A stretch of DNA of 64,000 nucleotides, taken from positions 546,001-610,000 of the forward strand of contig NZ_CP046902.1 in NCBI RefSeq assembly GCF_009789555.1, given 5' to 3'. Below are positions 25,826 through 34,016 of this stretch, one piece after another. Below the pieces are notes generated by a model that was given only the letters and a program-made list of their open reading frames with translations, ran no database searches and was not told the origin of the DNA. Both the position numbers and the translations under genes were made by a program. The DNA comes from Stutzerimonas stutzeri (GTDB lineage Bacteria > Pseudomonadota > Gammaproteobacteria > Pseudomonadales > Pseudomonadaceae). Position 1 is the first letter of the stretch. The number at the start of each line of letters is the position of its first letter.

Positions 25826-27217
25826 ATGACCAGCCAGATCGACCCGCAGTGCCAGGTAGTCCTGGTCGACGACGACCCTCACCTGCGCAAGGCCCTGAGC
25901 CAGACACTCGACCTCGCCGGGCTGAAGGTGCTCAGCCTGGGCGACGCGCGCGGCCTGCCGGCCATGCTGCCAGTGGACTGGCCCGGCGTGGTGGTCAGCG
26001 ACATCCGCATGCCCGGCCTCGATGGCCTGGCGCTCCAGCAACAACTGCAGGCGCTCGACAGCGAGCTGCCGGTTCTGTTGATCACCGGCCACGGCGACAT
26101 TCAACTGGCGGTGCAGGCGATGCGCGCCGGCGCCTACGACTTCCTCGAAAAACCCTTTCCCAGCGAAGCGCTGCTCGATGGGGTACGCCGCGCCCTGGCC
26201 CTGCGCCAGCTGGTCCTGGACAACCGCAGCCTGCGCCTGGCGTTGGCCGACCGCCAACAGCTCTCCACCCGGCTGCTTGGCCAGTCGCCCGCCATGCGGC
26301 GCCTGCGAGAACAGATCGGCGCGCTCGCCAGCACGCAGGCCGACGTACTGATCCTCGGTGAAACCGGTGCCGGCAAGGAAGTCGTCGCGCGCGCGCTGCA
26401 TGATCTGTCCAGCCGGCGCGCTGGCCCCTTTGTCGCCATCAATGCCGGCGCGCTGGCCGAATCGGTGGTCGAAAGCGAACTCTTCGGCCACGAGGCGGGC
26501 GCCTTCACCGGTGCGCAAAAACGCCGCATCGGCAAGTTCGAATTCGCCAACGGCGGCACCCTGTTCCTGGACGAAATCGAGAGCATGAGCCTCGATGTGC
26601 AGGTCAAACTGCTGCGCATGCTCCAGGAGCGGGTCGTCGAACGCCTGGGCGGCAACCAGTCGATCGCGCTGGACATCCGGGTCATCGCCGCGACCAAGGA
26701 AGACTTGCGCCAGGCTGCCGACCAGGGCCGTTTCCGCGCCGACCTCTACTACCGGCTGAACGTCGCGCCGCTGCGCATCCCGCCTCTGCGAGAGCGCAGC
26801 GAAGACCCGCTTTTCCTGTTCCAGCATTTCGCCGAAACCGCGGCCAACCGCCACGGCCTGCCAATCCGTGAACTGCGCCCGGAGCAGCGCGGGCAGCTTC
26901 TCAGGCACAGCTGGCCCGGCAACGTCCGCGAGCTGCAGAACACCGCCGAACGCTTTGCGCTGGGGCTGCAGCTGGGGCTGGACGACCCGGCCCTGGTTGC
27001 CGAGGGTGGGGTCGCAACGACGGGAAGTGCCTTGAACGAGCAGGTCGAAGCGTTCGAGCGCGCGCTGATCGCCGCCGAGCTGGCACGCCCGCACAGCTCG
27101 TTGCGCAGCGTTGCCGAGGCCCTTGGCCTGCCACGCAAGACGCTTCACGACAAGCTTCGCAAACACGGCCTGGTTTTCAACGATGCTGGCGGAAGCCCGC
27201 CCGAGGACGGCGAGTAG
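25826..27217 (+). CDS. dctD: Sigma-54-dependent C4-dicarboxylate response regulator
   Basis: The 463-residue regulator has a receiver domain with Asp59 in VVSDIRMPG and K in EKPF, an AAA+ domain (about 145-375) with Walker A GETGAGKE and the sigma-54 contact loop GAFTGA, and a Fis-type helix-turn-helix at the C-terminus (SVAEALGLPRKTLHDKLRKHG). DctB would phosphorylate Asp59, allowing activation of sigma-54 promoters. The perfect sigma-54 site at 27443-27457, 226 bases downstream of the stop, is the obvious target. Confidence 0.95.
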   Translation: MTSQIDPQCQVVLVDDDPHLRKALSQTLDLAGLKVLSLGDARGLPAMLPVDWPGVVVSDIRMPGLDGLALQQQLQALDSELPVLLITGHGDIQLAVQAMRAGAYDFLEKPFPSEALLDGVRRALALRQLVLDNRSLRLALADRQQLSTRLLGQSPAMRRLREQIGALASTQADVLILGETGAGKEVVARALHDLSSRRAGPFVAINAGALAESVVESELFGHEAGAFTGAQKRRIGKFEFANGGTLFLDEIESMSLDVQVKLLRMLQERVVERLGGNQSIALDIRVIAATKEDLRQAADQGRFRADLYYRLNVAPLRIPPLRERSEDPLFLFQHFAETAANRHGLPIRELRPEQRGQLLRHSWPGNVRELQNTAERFALGLQLGLDDPALVAEGGVATTGSALNEQVEAFERALIAAELARPHSSLRSVAEALGLPRKTLHDKLRKHGLVFNDAGGSPPEDGE

Positions 27218-27272
27218 TTGGCGGTTTTCCGCCATGATGGCCGCTTTCCAGCGACCCTCAAATCCTGCGGTT

Positions 27273-27283
27273 GTGTGCCACAC
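27273..27283. promoter_or_regulatory. Candidate DctD upstream activating site
   Basis: GTGTGCCACAC is an 11-base perfect inverted repeat centred about 190 bases upstream of the predicted sigma-54 transcription start. That is a normal distance for an enhancer-binding protein. The assignment to DctD is inferred from position and the adjacent gene. Confidence 0.4.
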
Positions 27284-27442
27284 CGTTGCAACAATACTCC
27301 GGCTAGCTGGCGCAGGCGCACCGGCGATTGCACAGGTGGCCCGCCGAAGGTGCGCGCTAGACGCGCTGGCTGAGAAATATTCGTCAGCATTTTGCCACTA
27401 CAACGGTAAACTCCGGTTCCACGGGGGCAATATCCGTGCATT

Positions 27443-27457
27443 TGGCACAGCGCTTGC
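27443..27457 (+). promoter_or_regulatory. Sigma-54 (-24/-12) promoter of dctPQM
   Basis: TGGCAC-N5-TTGC fits the sigma-54 consensus at every conserved position, with GG at 27444-27445 and GC at 27456-27457 separated by exactly ten bases. It precedes the C4-dicarboxylate binding-protein gene and follows a sigma-54 activator gene. Confidence 0.9.
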
Positions 27458-27599
27458 TCTCGCAAACCCCATGAGTTGGTGATCAGGTCTGCCGACGGTG
27501 CCGCGACTTTTCTTCGAGGACGCCTAGACTTGTCTTGCTGACTACAGCCGAGCCACCGCTCCACGCGGCAGCTCAATTCACAACAAGAGGAAAACAACA

Positions 27600-28592
27600 A
27601 TGTTCAAACTGACCGCCACGGCGCTCGCCTGCGCCTTGTCACTGGGAATCGCAGGCCTGGCCCAGGCAGCCGACCCGATCCTGATCAAGTTCTCCCACGT
27701 GGTTGCCGAAAACACGCCGAAAGGCCAGGGCGCCAATCTGTTCAAGAAGCTGGTGGAAGAACGCCTGCCCGGCAAGGTCGAGGTTCAGGTCTACCCGAAC
27801 TCGTCGCTGTTCGGCGACGGCAAGGAAATGGAAGCGCTGCTGCTGGGCGACGTGCAGCTGATCGCACCTTCGCTGGCCAAGTTCGAGCACTACTCCAAGG
27901 GCGTCCAGGTATTCGACCTGCCGTTCCTGTTCGACAACATCCAGGCGGTTGACCGCTTCCAGCAGAGCGAAGCCGGCCAGGGCCTGCTGCGCTCCATGGA
28001 AGACAAGAACATCACCGGCCTGGGCTACTGGCACAACGGCATGAAGCAGTTGTCCGCCAACAAGGAACTGCGCGCGCCGAAAGACGCTCGTGGCCTGAAG
28101 TTCCGCGTTCAGGCCTCTGCCGTACTCGACGAGCAGTTCAAGGCCCTGCGCGCCAACCCGCGCAAGATGAGCTTCGCCGAGGTTTACCAGGGTCTGCAGA
28201 CCGGCGTGGTGAACGGTGCCGAAAACCCCTACTCGAACATCTACTCGCAGAAGATGCACGAGGTGCAGAAGCACATCACCGAGTCCGACCATGGTCTGCT
28301 CGACTACATGCTGATCACCAACACCAAGTTCTGGAACGGTTTGCCGGCTGACGTACGCGGCGAGCTGGAAACGATCCTGGACGAGGTGACCGTCGAGGTG
28401 AACAAGCAGGCTGACGCGCTGAACCAGAAAGCCAAGCAGGACATCCTGGCCGCTGGCACCACCGAAATCCTCGTACTGACCCCGGAAGAGCGGGCCGAGT
28501 GGCGCGAAGCCATGAAGCCGGTCTGGAAGAAGTTCGAGAACGAAATCGGTGCTGACCTGATCAAGGCCGCCGAAGCGGCAAACGCTCAGTAA
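27600..28592 (+). CDS. dctP: C4-dicarboxylate TRAP binding protein
   Basis: The 330-residue periplasmic receptor has a 23-residue signal peptide ending LAQA. DctP-family segments include IKFSHVVAENTPKGQGANLFKKLVEERLPGKVEVQVYPNSSLFGD, ARGLKFRVQASAVLDEQFKALRANPRKM and QTGVVNGAENPYSNIYSQKMHE, with the ligand-binding Arg region. It captures succinate, malate and fumarate in related systems. Its codons are strongly biased to a few forms, suggesting high expression, and a hairpin follows the stop. Confidence 0.95.
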   Translation: MFKLTATALACALSLGIAGLAQAADPILIKFSHVVAENTPKGQGANLFKKLVEERLPGKVEVQVYPNSSLFGDGKEMEALLLGDVQLIAPSLAKFEHYSKGVQVFDLPFLFDNIQAVDRFQQSEAGQGLLRSMEDKNITGLGYWHNGMKQLSANKELRAPKDARGLKFRVQASAVLDEQFKALRANPRKMSFAEVYQGLQTGVVNGAENPYSNIYSQKMHEVQKHITESDHGLLDYMLITNTKFWNGLPADVRGELETILDEVTVEVNKQADALNQKAKQDILAAGTTEILVLTPEERAEWREAMKPVWKKFENEIGADLIKAAEAANAQ

Positions 28593-28600
28593 AACCCAAC

Positions 28601-28630
28601 CGCAGGGGGCGGGCTCGCTCGCCTCCTGCG
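28601..28630 (+). promoter_or_regulatory. Intercistronic hairpin after dctP
   Basis: CGCAGGGGGCG, loop of eight, CGCCTCCTGCG forms an 11-pair stem (one G-T) starting nine bases after the dctP stop. There is no T tract, so it is more likely an mRNA 3'-end stabiliser or partial attenuator that keeps the receptor more abundant than the membrane subunits. Confidence 0.6.
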
Positions 28631-28821
28631 TTGCGCAACGGCAATACCGACAGCTCAGTGAAAAACACAACGACCAGGCGCGCATGACGGCGAGTTGTTT
28701 CACGCCTTGCGCCTCGTCCAGAACAAGCCTTTCATTGCTCTGTCATCCGGTAACCAGACCGGATCATGGCGCACGTTCCGTACGCCCATCGAACAATGCA
28801 ATCCATCGGGAGATGTCATCC

Positions 28822-29448
28822 ATGAACGCCCTCTGGCGCGTCTGGGACCACTTCGAGGAAGGCTTCATCGCCTTTCTGCTGGCCGCCATGACTCTGGTGA
28901 CCTTCGTTTACGTGGTCCTGAACAACCTCTATACCGTTTTCTACAGCCTTGGCGATAGCTTCGAAGCCGCCAGCGATTTCTTTTTCGCCCTGGGCGACTT
29001 CACCATCGGACTGGCACAGTCGATGACCTGGAGCACAGCGCTGACCAAGGCCCTGTTCGCCTGGCTGATCTTTTCCGGCCTCGCCTATGGCGTACGGACT
29101 GCCGGCCACATCGGCGTCGACGCACTGGTCAAACTGGCGCCGCGCCACGTGCAGCGTTACATCGGCGTGCTCGCCTGCCTGTTCTGCCTGGGCTATGCCG
29201 CCCTGTTGACCGTGGCCAGCTACGAGTGGATCCAGGCGTTGTTCATTGCCAACATCGGCGCCGAAGACCTTGGCCATATTGGCATCAAGCAATGGCATAT
29301 CGGGATGATCGTGCCCTTCGGCTTTGCCATGGTGTTCATCCGTTTCGTGGAAATCCTGCTGCGCATCCTGCGCAACGAGCAAACCGGACTGGGGCTGGCC
29401 GATGAGGCTGCCGAAGCGGCCAGGCTCGGTGAAGAGGAGCCGAAGTAA
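28822..29448 (+). CDS. dctQ: C4-dicarboxylate TRAP small membrane subunit
   Basis: The 208-residue protein has four hydrophobic segments and a DctQ-type core (LIFSGLAYGVRTAGHIGVDALVKLAP). It is longer than the DctQ-like protein at 2070-2615, with a loop after helix 1 (SLGDSFEAASDFFFALGDF). The ATG at 28822 is preferred to the one at 28813 because CGGGAG (28807-28812) is then nine bases upstream. Its TAA overlaps the dctM ATG by one base. Confidence 0.92.
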   Translation: MNALWRVWDHFEEGFIAFLLAAMTLVTFVYVVLNNLYTVFYSLGDSFEAASDFFFALGDFTIGLAQSMTWSTALTKALFAWLIFSGLAYGVRTAGHIGVDALVKLAPRHVQRYIGVLACLFCLGYAALLTVASYEWIQALFIANIGAEDLGHIGIKQWHIGMIVPFGFAMVFIRFVEILLRILRNEQTGLGLADEAAEAARLGEEEPK

Positions 29449-30728
29449 TGACTATCCTGTTCCTCTTCCTGGCGCTATTCGCGCTGATGTTCATCGGTGT
29501 GCCGGTCGCCATCTCGCTCGGTCTGGCCGGTTCGCTGACCATTGTCTTCTTCAGCCCCGACTCGGTGCGCTCGCTGGCGATCAAGCTGTTCGAAACCTCC
29601 GAACACTACACCCTGCTGGCCATCCCGTTCTTCCTCCTGGCTGGCGCGTTCATGACCACCGGCGGTGTCGCCAAGCGTCTGATCGATTTCGCCAACGCCA
29701 CGGTCGGACACATCCGTGGTGGCCTGGCCATCGGCGCGGTAATGGCGTGCATGCTGTTCGCCGCGTTGTCCGGTTCCTCGCCGGCCACCGTCGCCGCGGT
29801 CGGCTCCATTGCCATCGCCGGCATGGTGCGCTCCGGTTACCCGCAGGCCTTCGGCGCGGGCATCGTCTGTAACGCCGGTACCCTGGGCATCCTGATCCCG
29901 CCCTCGATCGTCATGGTGGTCTACGCCGCGGCGACCGAGACCTCGGTTGGCAAGCTGTTCATGGCCGGCGTGGTACCCGGTATCCTGCTCGGCCTCGGGC
30001 TGATGATCGCGATCTACATCGTCGCGGTGAAGAAGAATTTGCCGGCCATGCCGCGCGCGAGCTTCCGCCAGTGGCTGTCGGCGGCACGCAAGGCGCTGTG
30101 GGGCCTGCTGTTGATGTTCATCATCCTCGGCGGCATCTACTCGGGCATGTTCACACCGACCGAGGCGGCGGCCGTGGCGGCGGTTTATTCGGCCTTCATC
30201 GCGCTGTTCGTCTACAAGGACATCACCCTGCGCGACTGCCCGCGGGTGCTGCTCGAGTCGGGCAAGCTGACGATCATGCTGATGTTCATCATCGCCAACG
30301 CCATGCTGTTTGCGCACGTGCTGACCACCGAACAGATCCCGCAACAGATCACCGCCATGGTGCTCGAGGCGGGTCTTCAGCCATGGATGTTCCTGCTGGT
30401 GGTAAACATCGTGCTGCTGGTGGCCGGTGCCTTCATGGAGCCGTCGGCGATCATCCTGATCCTGGCGCCGATCCTGTTCCCGATCGCCGTACAGTTGGGA
30501 ATCGACCCGATCCACCTCGGCATCATCATGGTGGTGAACATGGAGATCGGCCTGATCACGCCACCGGTGGGGCTGAACCTGTTTGTCGCGTCAGCCGTGA
30601 CTCGCATGCCGGTGACTCAGGTGATTCGCGCGGTCCTGCCATGGCTGGCCCTGATGCTGGGCTTCCTGGTACTGATTACCTACGTGCCGGCGATCTCCCT
30701 CGGCCTGCCGAACCTACTGGGGATGTAA
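29448..30728 (+). CDS. dctM: C4-dicarboxylate TRAP large membrane subunit
   Basis: The 426-residue membrane protein matches the usual DctM length and motifs: FFLLAGAFMTTGGVAKRLIDFA, LSGSSPATVAAVGSIAIAGM, CNAGTLGILIPPSIVMVVYAAATE and ITPPVGLNLFVASAVTRMP. It is the sodium-coupled transport subunit working with DctQ and the DctP receptor. A terminator follows 27 bases after the stop. Confidence 0.96.
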   Translation: MTILFLFLALFALMFIGVPVAISLGLAGSLTIVFFSPDSVRSLAIKLFETSEHYTLLAIPFFLLAGAFMTTGGVAKRLIDFANATVGHIRGGLAIGAVMACMLFAALSGSSPATVAAVGSIAIAGMVRSGYPQAFGAGIVCNAGTLGILIPPSIVMVVYAAATETSVGKLFMAGVVPGILLGLGLMIAIYIVAVKKNLPAMPRASFRQWLSAARKALWGLLLMFIILGGIYSGMFTPTEAAAVAAVYSAFIALFVYKDITLRDCPRVLLESGKLTIMLMFIIANAMLFAHVLTTEQIPQQITAMVLEAGLQPWMFLLVVNIVLLVAGAFMEPSAIILILAPILFPIAVQLGIDPIHLGIIMVVNMEIGLITPPVGLNLFVASAVTRMPVTQVIRAVLPWLALMLGFLVLITYVPAISLGLPNLLGM

Positions 30729-30754
30729 CCGCCCCGAACGTACGCGTTCCCTTC

Positions 30755-30779
30755 AGCCCGGCCTCGCGCCGGGCTTTTT
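30755..30779. terminator. Terminator between dctM and the dioxygenase gene
   Basis: AGCCCGGC, loop CTCGC, GCCGGGCT is followed by a T run. It lies between two convergent genes; the plus-strand T tract (30775-30779) serves dctM. Confidence 0.92.
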
Positions 30780-30789
30780 CATGCCTGCA

Positions 30790-31398
30790 TCAAAGGGCCA
30801 GCACGTCCGTTGGGCGGCGCCGAAACCAACCGGTCAACGATAGGCGGTCGGCCTGGGTCACCAGGACCTCGTGAGGAAAGTCAGCCGACAGGAAGATCAG
30901 CAGATCGCCTGCCAGCGGTGCGATATCGAGACTCGACCCATCGGCGAAATGCATCCGCAGTTCACCGCCATCGGCGGGTTGCCAATCCGGATTCAGGTAC
31001 AGCACTGCGCTGACGCAGCGGCTGTCGTCGTCGCGAAAACGATCCAGATGCGTCTGGTAAAAGGCGCCAGGCGGATAGAGGGCGAAGTGGCACTCGAACT
31101 CTTCCAGGCCGAGAAACAGCTCGCGATTGAGCGTCTGTCGCAGCCCGTCCATCAGCGCCAGGTAGACATCGCAAACCTCCGCCTGCCCCTCTTCCACCCA
31201 ATGGATATGGTCGCCGCGAATGCCTTCGCGTACCGCCTGCTCCTCGCCTCGACCGACACCAGCGGGCGCCAGCGTACCCTCGGCATACCGTTTGCGGCAC
31301 TCGTTGGCCAGCTTTTGGGTCACATCACTGGACAGGAAGGAACTCTGCAGCGACCAGCCGCGCGCGGCCAGGTCGTCGATGATCGTAGAGAACGGCAA
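30790..31398 (-). CDS. 2-oxoglutarate/Fe(II) dioxygenase
   Basis: The 202-residue protein has the complete metal and cosubstrate set of the prolyl-4-hydroxylase-like fold: His117-x-Asp119 in QTHLDRF, distal His176 in DFPHEV and Arg185 in DRLSLTGWFRRR. Strand motifs CVSAVLYLNPDWQPADGGELRMH are typical. Substrates of these bacterial enzymes are largely unknown. It is transcribed alone, convergent with dctM and divergent from the next gene. Confidence 0.88.
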   Translation of the reverse strand: MPFSTIIDDLAARGWSLQSSFLSSDVTQKLANECRKRYAEGTLAPAGVGRGEEQAVREGIRGDHIHWVEEGQAEVCDVYLALMDGLRQTLNRELFLGLEEFECHFALYPPGAFYQTHLDRFRDDDSRCVSAVLYLNPDWQPADGGELRMHFADGSSLDIAPLAGDLLIFLSADFPHEVLVTQADRLSLTGWFRRRPTDVLAL

Positions 31399-31550
31399 GG
31401 AAAGTGACTCCGATGGTCAGGTTGGCGTTTCCCGGCGGCCTCGGCGGGCCCGTGGGGAAACAGCGACTGAGTCTAGCAGCAGTGCTTTCGCTCCTCGACA
31501 AGCCCGGGTCGCGGCGCTGAAAATAAACCGCCCGCCACAGAGGAGCTTCC

Positions 31551-32351
31551 ATGCGCGCCCTTATTGCTTGTGTATTACTCGCCTTCAGCCTGACCACGCT
31601 GGCCGACAGCTACGATGAACTTTACGAGGCCGCGGGCTGGACGGAACAGCGCGCCAACTTTTCCGATGCCCTGACAGCCGCCCAGCAGCGTTACAAGAGC
31701 AGCCTGCCGCCGGCGGTCTTCCAGGCGTTGGTGACCAATAGCAACCGGCGCTTCGCCGTCGACGCCATCGACCAGCGCGCACAGCAGGCACTGCGGCAGA
31801 ACTTGCCAGACCCTCAGCCCGCGCTGGATTTCTTTCAGTCGCCGCTGGGCCACAAGGTGGTTGCGGCCGAAACACTGGCGGGACGACGCGAACAGTTGGC
31901 GCGTTATGAAAATGGCCTGCCACGGATGCAAGCCGGCAGTAATCGGCAATTACTGATCCGCCACCTGGCCCAGGCGCTACCGGCCGCCGAAGCCGGTGCC
32001 GAGGTCAGCCTGGCACTGGCCGGCGTCGCCGCTGACAGCCTCAGCCAGATGATTCCCGGCCTGCTCGGCGGCGGACAGGCGCAGGGTCTGCTGGACAGCC
32101 AGCGCGAGCGCTTGCAGCAACAGGTCGAAAGCGACCTGGATAACACCTTGCTGTTCATCTATCGCGACCTTTCCGACGCCGAGCTGGAACAATTCGTCGA
32201 GTTCGCCCAATCGGAAGCGGGCCAGCGCTACTACCGGGCCGCGCTGCAAGCCCTGCGGGCAGGCCTCGCGGTCGGCATGAGCAGCACGGACATCCAGGCC
32301 CGGACCGGCGCTGCGGACAAGCGACTCGAGGCTACTTCAGCCGCTGGCTGA
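31551..32351 (+). CDS. DUF2059-like exported protein
   Basis: The 266-residue protein has an 18-residue signal peptide (MRALIACVLLAFSLTTLADS) and is largely helical. A segment at about 200-235 (IYRDLSDAELEQFVEFAQSEAGQRYYRA) resembles the DUF2059 repeat (helix, then F.. S..G..). It is probably periplasmic, function unknown. GAGGAG precedes the ATG. Its 3' end overlaps the convergent hydrolase gene by 20 bases. Confidence 0.72.
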   Translation: MRALIACVLLAFSLTTLADSYDELYEAAGWTEQRANFSDALTAAQQRYKSSLPPAVFQALVTNSNRRFAVDAIDQRAQQALRQNLPDPQPALDFFQSPLGHKVVAAETLAGRREQLARYENGLPRMQAGSNRQLLIRHLAQALPAAEAGAEVSLALAGVAADSLSQMIPGLLGGGQAQGLLDSQRERLQQQVESDLDNTLLFIYRDLSDAELEQFVEFAQSEAGQRYYRAALQALRAGLAVGMSSTDIQARTGAADKRLEATSAAG

Positions 32352-33270
32352 GGTAATCGAAGTATTCGCGGCGTATCGCTTCACGCTCGTTGACCAGATG
32401 ATGGCGCGCGTCGGGCAGTCGGAGCACGTCCGGCGAGGTGAATTTTCGCTCGAGGACAGGGAGGTTGTGCTGCCAGTCCACGGTCATGTCAGCGCCACCC
32501 TGGACGATGATCGGGCTATGCGGACTGCGCGGCGCACCTTCTATGCGCGGAATCCAGCGTGACAACGCACCGACCCAGGCGGTAGGCAGGATGTTGGGCT
32601 GCAGCGGGTCGCTGGATTGGATGAACGTGAGAAATGCCGGATCACCCGAGTTCTCGCTGAAGCGCCGGGGGATCTGCTTGACGAAGCGACGCATCACCTC
32701 GTAACTGAGTCTGGACCAGCCCCAGGCGCGTGGACGCACCAGCGGCGCCAGCAATATCCCGCGGCCCAGCTGAGGCTGCTCCGGGTGACCGAGCAGATAA
32801 TCCAGCACGATGGCAGCGCCAGTGCTTTGCCCCAGCAAATGCCAGGGCCTGGGCAATTGCAATTCGGCGGCCTCGTGAAGCAGCCCCTCCAGTACCGCCT
32901 GGTATTCATCGAACTCGTTGATGCTGGCGCGCGGCCCGCTGGACAGCCCATGCCCTGGCAGGTCGCAGGCGAGCACGGCAAAGCCCATATGCAGCGCCCA
33001 GTCCACCACGTGCCGGTACAGGCCCATGTGGTCGTAGTAGCCATGCAGGATGAGCAGCGTCGCCAACGGTTGCTCGGGACACCAGGCCTGCGCAGCCACC
33101 TCGTATCCGTGTACGGAAAAGCAGCCCAGGCGTCGCTTGACGTTGCGCTGATGAGGCAGATCCAGACCGTAGTAGGCTTGATAGAACTGGGCATCGTCGC
33201 TGAGGGCAGCGCCACGGCTGAGCGGACGTAACTGCGCGCGAAGGGCGTCGGGGTCGATTCGTGAGGGCAT
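32332..33270 (-). CDS. Alpha/beta hydrolase (lysophospholipase-like)
   Basis: The 312-residue protein has an alpha/beta-hydrolase core with oxyanion segment LILHGYYDHMGLY (73-85), nucleophile elbow LLGQSTGAA with Ser149, and a C-terminal His in DARHHLVNE. CDLPGHGLSSGPRASI places it in the monoglyceride lipase/lysophospholipase (Hydrolase_4) group. There is no signal peptide, so it is likely cytoplasmic. It overlaps both neighbouring genes slightly at its ends, which are on the other strand. Confidence 0.85.
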   Translation of the reverse strand: MPSRIDPDALRAQLRPLSRGAALSDDAQFYQAYYGLDLPHQRNVKRRLGCFSVHGYEVAAQAWCPEQPLATLLILHGYYDHMGLYRHVVDWALHMGFAVLACDLPGHGLSSGPRASINEFDEYQAVLEGLLHEAAELQLPRPWHLLGQSTGAAIVLDYLLGHPEQPQLGRGILLAPLVRPRAWGWSRLSYEVMRRFVKQIPRRFSENSGDPAFLTFIQSSDPLQPNILPTAWVGALSRWIPRIEGAPRSPHSPIIVQGGADMTVDWQHNLPVLERKFTSPDVLRLPDARHHLVNEREAIRREYFDYLSQRLK

Positions 33271-33341
33271 GTGGGGTTTTCTGGCTCCTGTTGATCCGAA
33301 TATTCAGCTCAAAGGCACAACGTGGCAAGCTGGCGGCTCTT

Positions 33342-33944
33342 ATGAAGAGTGCCGTCATGTCCGTACGCCACAAATACCTGATCGCCATTCTGATCGCGCT
33401 GCTCTGGGGCGCAGCCATGCTGGCCGCCTTCTGGTGGTTTGAGGCCCGTTACCTGAGGCCCTTCGAAAGCGAGCGCACGGCGCTGTTCTCCGGCGAGAAA
33501 CTGACCTTGCCCGAGGCTTTGACAGGCCCCGGACCGATCCGCGTGGTGCATTTCTGGGACCCCGCGTGCCCTTGCAACGCAGGCAACCAGCAACACCTGG
33601 CTGAACTGATGCAGCGCTTCGGCGCACGCGGCGTGCAGTTTTACGTGCTGCAAAAACCAGGCAGTCGCGGTCGGTTACCCGACCCATTGAGCGGCCTGCA
33701 ACCCCTGGACGCCCTGCCCGGTTCGCACGGCCTGCCTGCCAGCCCGGCCGTGGGCATCTGGGATGGGAGCGGCCAGTTGGCCTATATCGGGCCCTACAGC
33801 GAGGGAGCGGTGTGCAATTCCAGCAACAGCTTCGTCGAGCCAATCCTCGACGCGGTGCTGGCCGGACGTCAGGTCAAGGCGACCCACTCACTCGCGGTGG
33901 GCTGTTTCTGTGACTGGATCGATGTTGCACCGGCACCGACGTGA
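33342..33944 (+). CDS. DUF6436-like thioredoxin-fold membrane-anchored protein
   Basis: The 200-residue protein has one N-terminal helix (about 10-30: LIAILIALLWGAAMLAAFWW), then a thioredoxin-like fold in which the active-site position reads VVHFWDPACPCNAGNQQH, a Cys-Pro-Cys instead of Cys-x-x-Cys. More cysteines occur near the C-terminus (VGCFCDW). A periplasmic thiol role is inferred. ATG 33342 is used; ATG 33357, preceded by GAAGAG, is an equally good start and removes five residues. Confidence 0.7.
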   Translation: MKSAVMSVRHKYLIAILIALLWGAAMLAAFWWFEARYLRPFESERTALFSGEKLTLPEALTGPGPIRVVHFWDPACPCNAGNQQHLAELMQRFGARGVQFYVLQKPGSRGRLPDPLSGLQPLDALPGSHGLPASPAVGIWDGSGQLAYIGPYSEGAVCNSSNSFVEPILDAVLAGRQVKATHSLAVGCFCDWIDVAPAPT

Positions 33945-33952
33945 AATGCCGC

Positions 33953-33979
33953 TACAGTTATCGATCGCACTGCCGACAG
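33953..33979 (+). promoter_or_regulatory. Candidate FliA (sigma-28) promoter of the chemoreceptor gene
   Basis: TACAGTTA-N11-GCCGACAG matches the flagellar sigma-28 consensus TAAAGTTT-N11-GCCGATAA at six of eight positions in each box with the exact spacing. It lies 38 bases before a chemoreceptor gene, a usual sigma-28 target. Confidence 0.55.
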
Positions 33980-33988
33980 ATCGATAAC
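33957..33988. repeat. 10-bp inverted repeat over the chemoreceptor promoter
   Basis: GTTATCGATC (33957-33966) and GATCGATAAC (33979-33988) are perfect inverted repeats separated by 12 bases. They enclose the spacer and -10 box of the candidate sigma-28 promoter. There is no T tract, so it is not an ordinary terminator; it could be an operator or an RNA hairpin. Confidence 0.8.
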
Positions 33989-34016
33989 GTGTCACCACCA
34001 GGCAAGGACGGATTCG

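Larger units (their letters stand above)
27218..27599 (+). promoter_or_regulatory. dctP control region
   Basis: This 382-base gene-free stretch carries the sigma-54 promoter described separately. It also holds two inverted repeats upstream that are candidate DctD enhancer sites: GTGTG-C-CACAC at 27273-27283 and GCGCACC...GGTGCGC at 27316-27322/27349-27355. The predicted start site near 27468 leaves a leader of about 130 bases with AAGAGGAA before the dctP ATG. Confidence 0.65.

Noticed and set aside
25652..27283. 543-codon minus-strand frame opposite dctD
   Set aside because: dctD has complete receiver, AAA+ and Fis motifs; the antisense frame has none.
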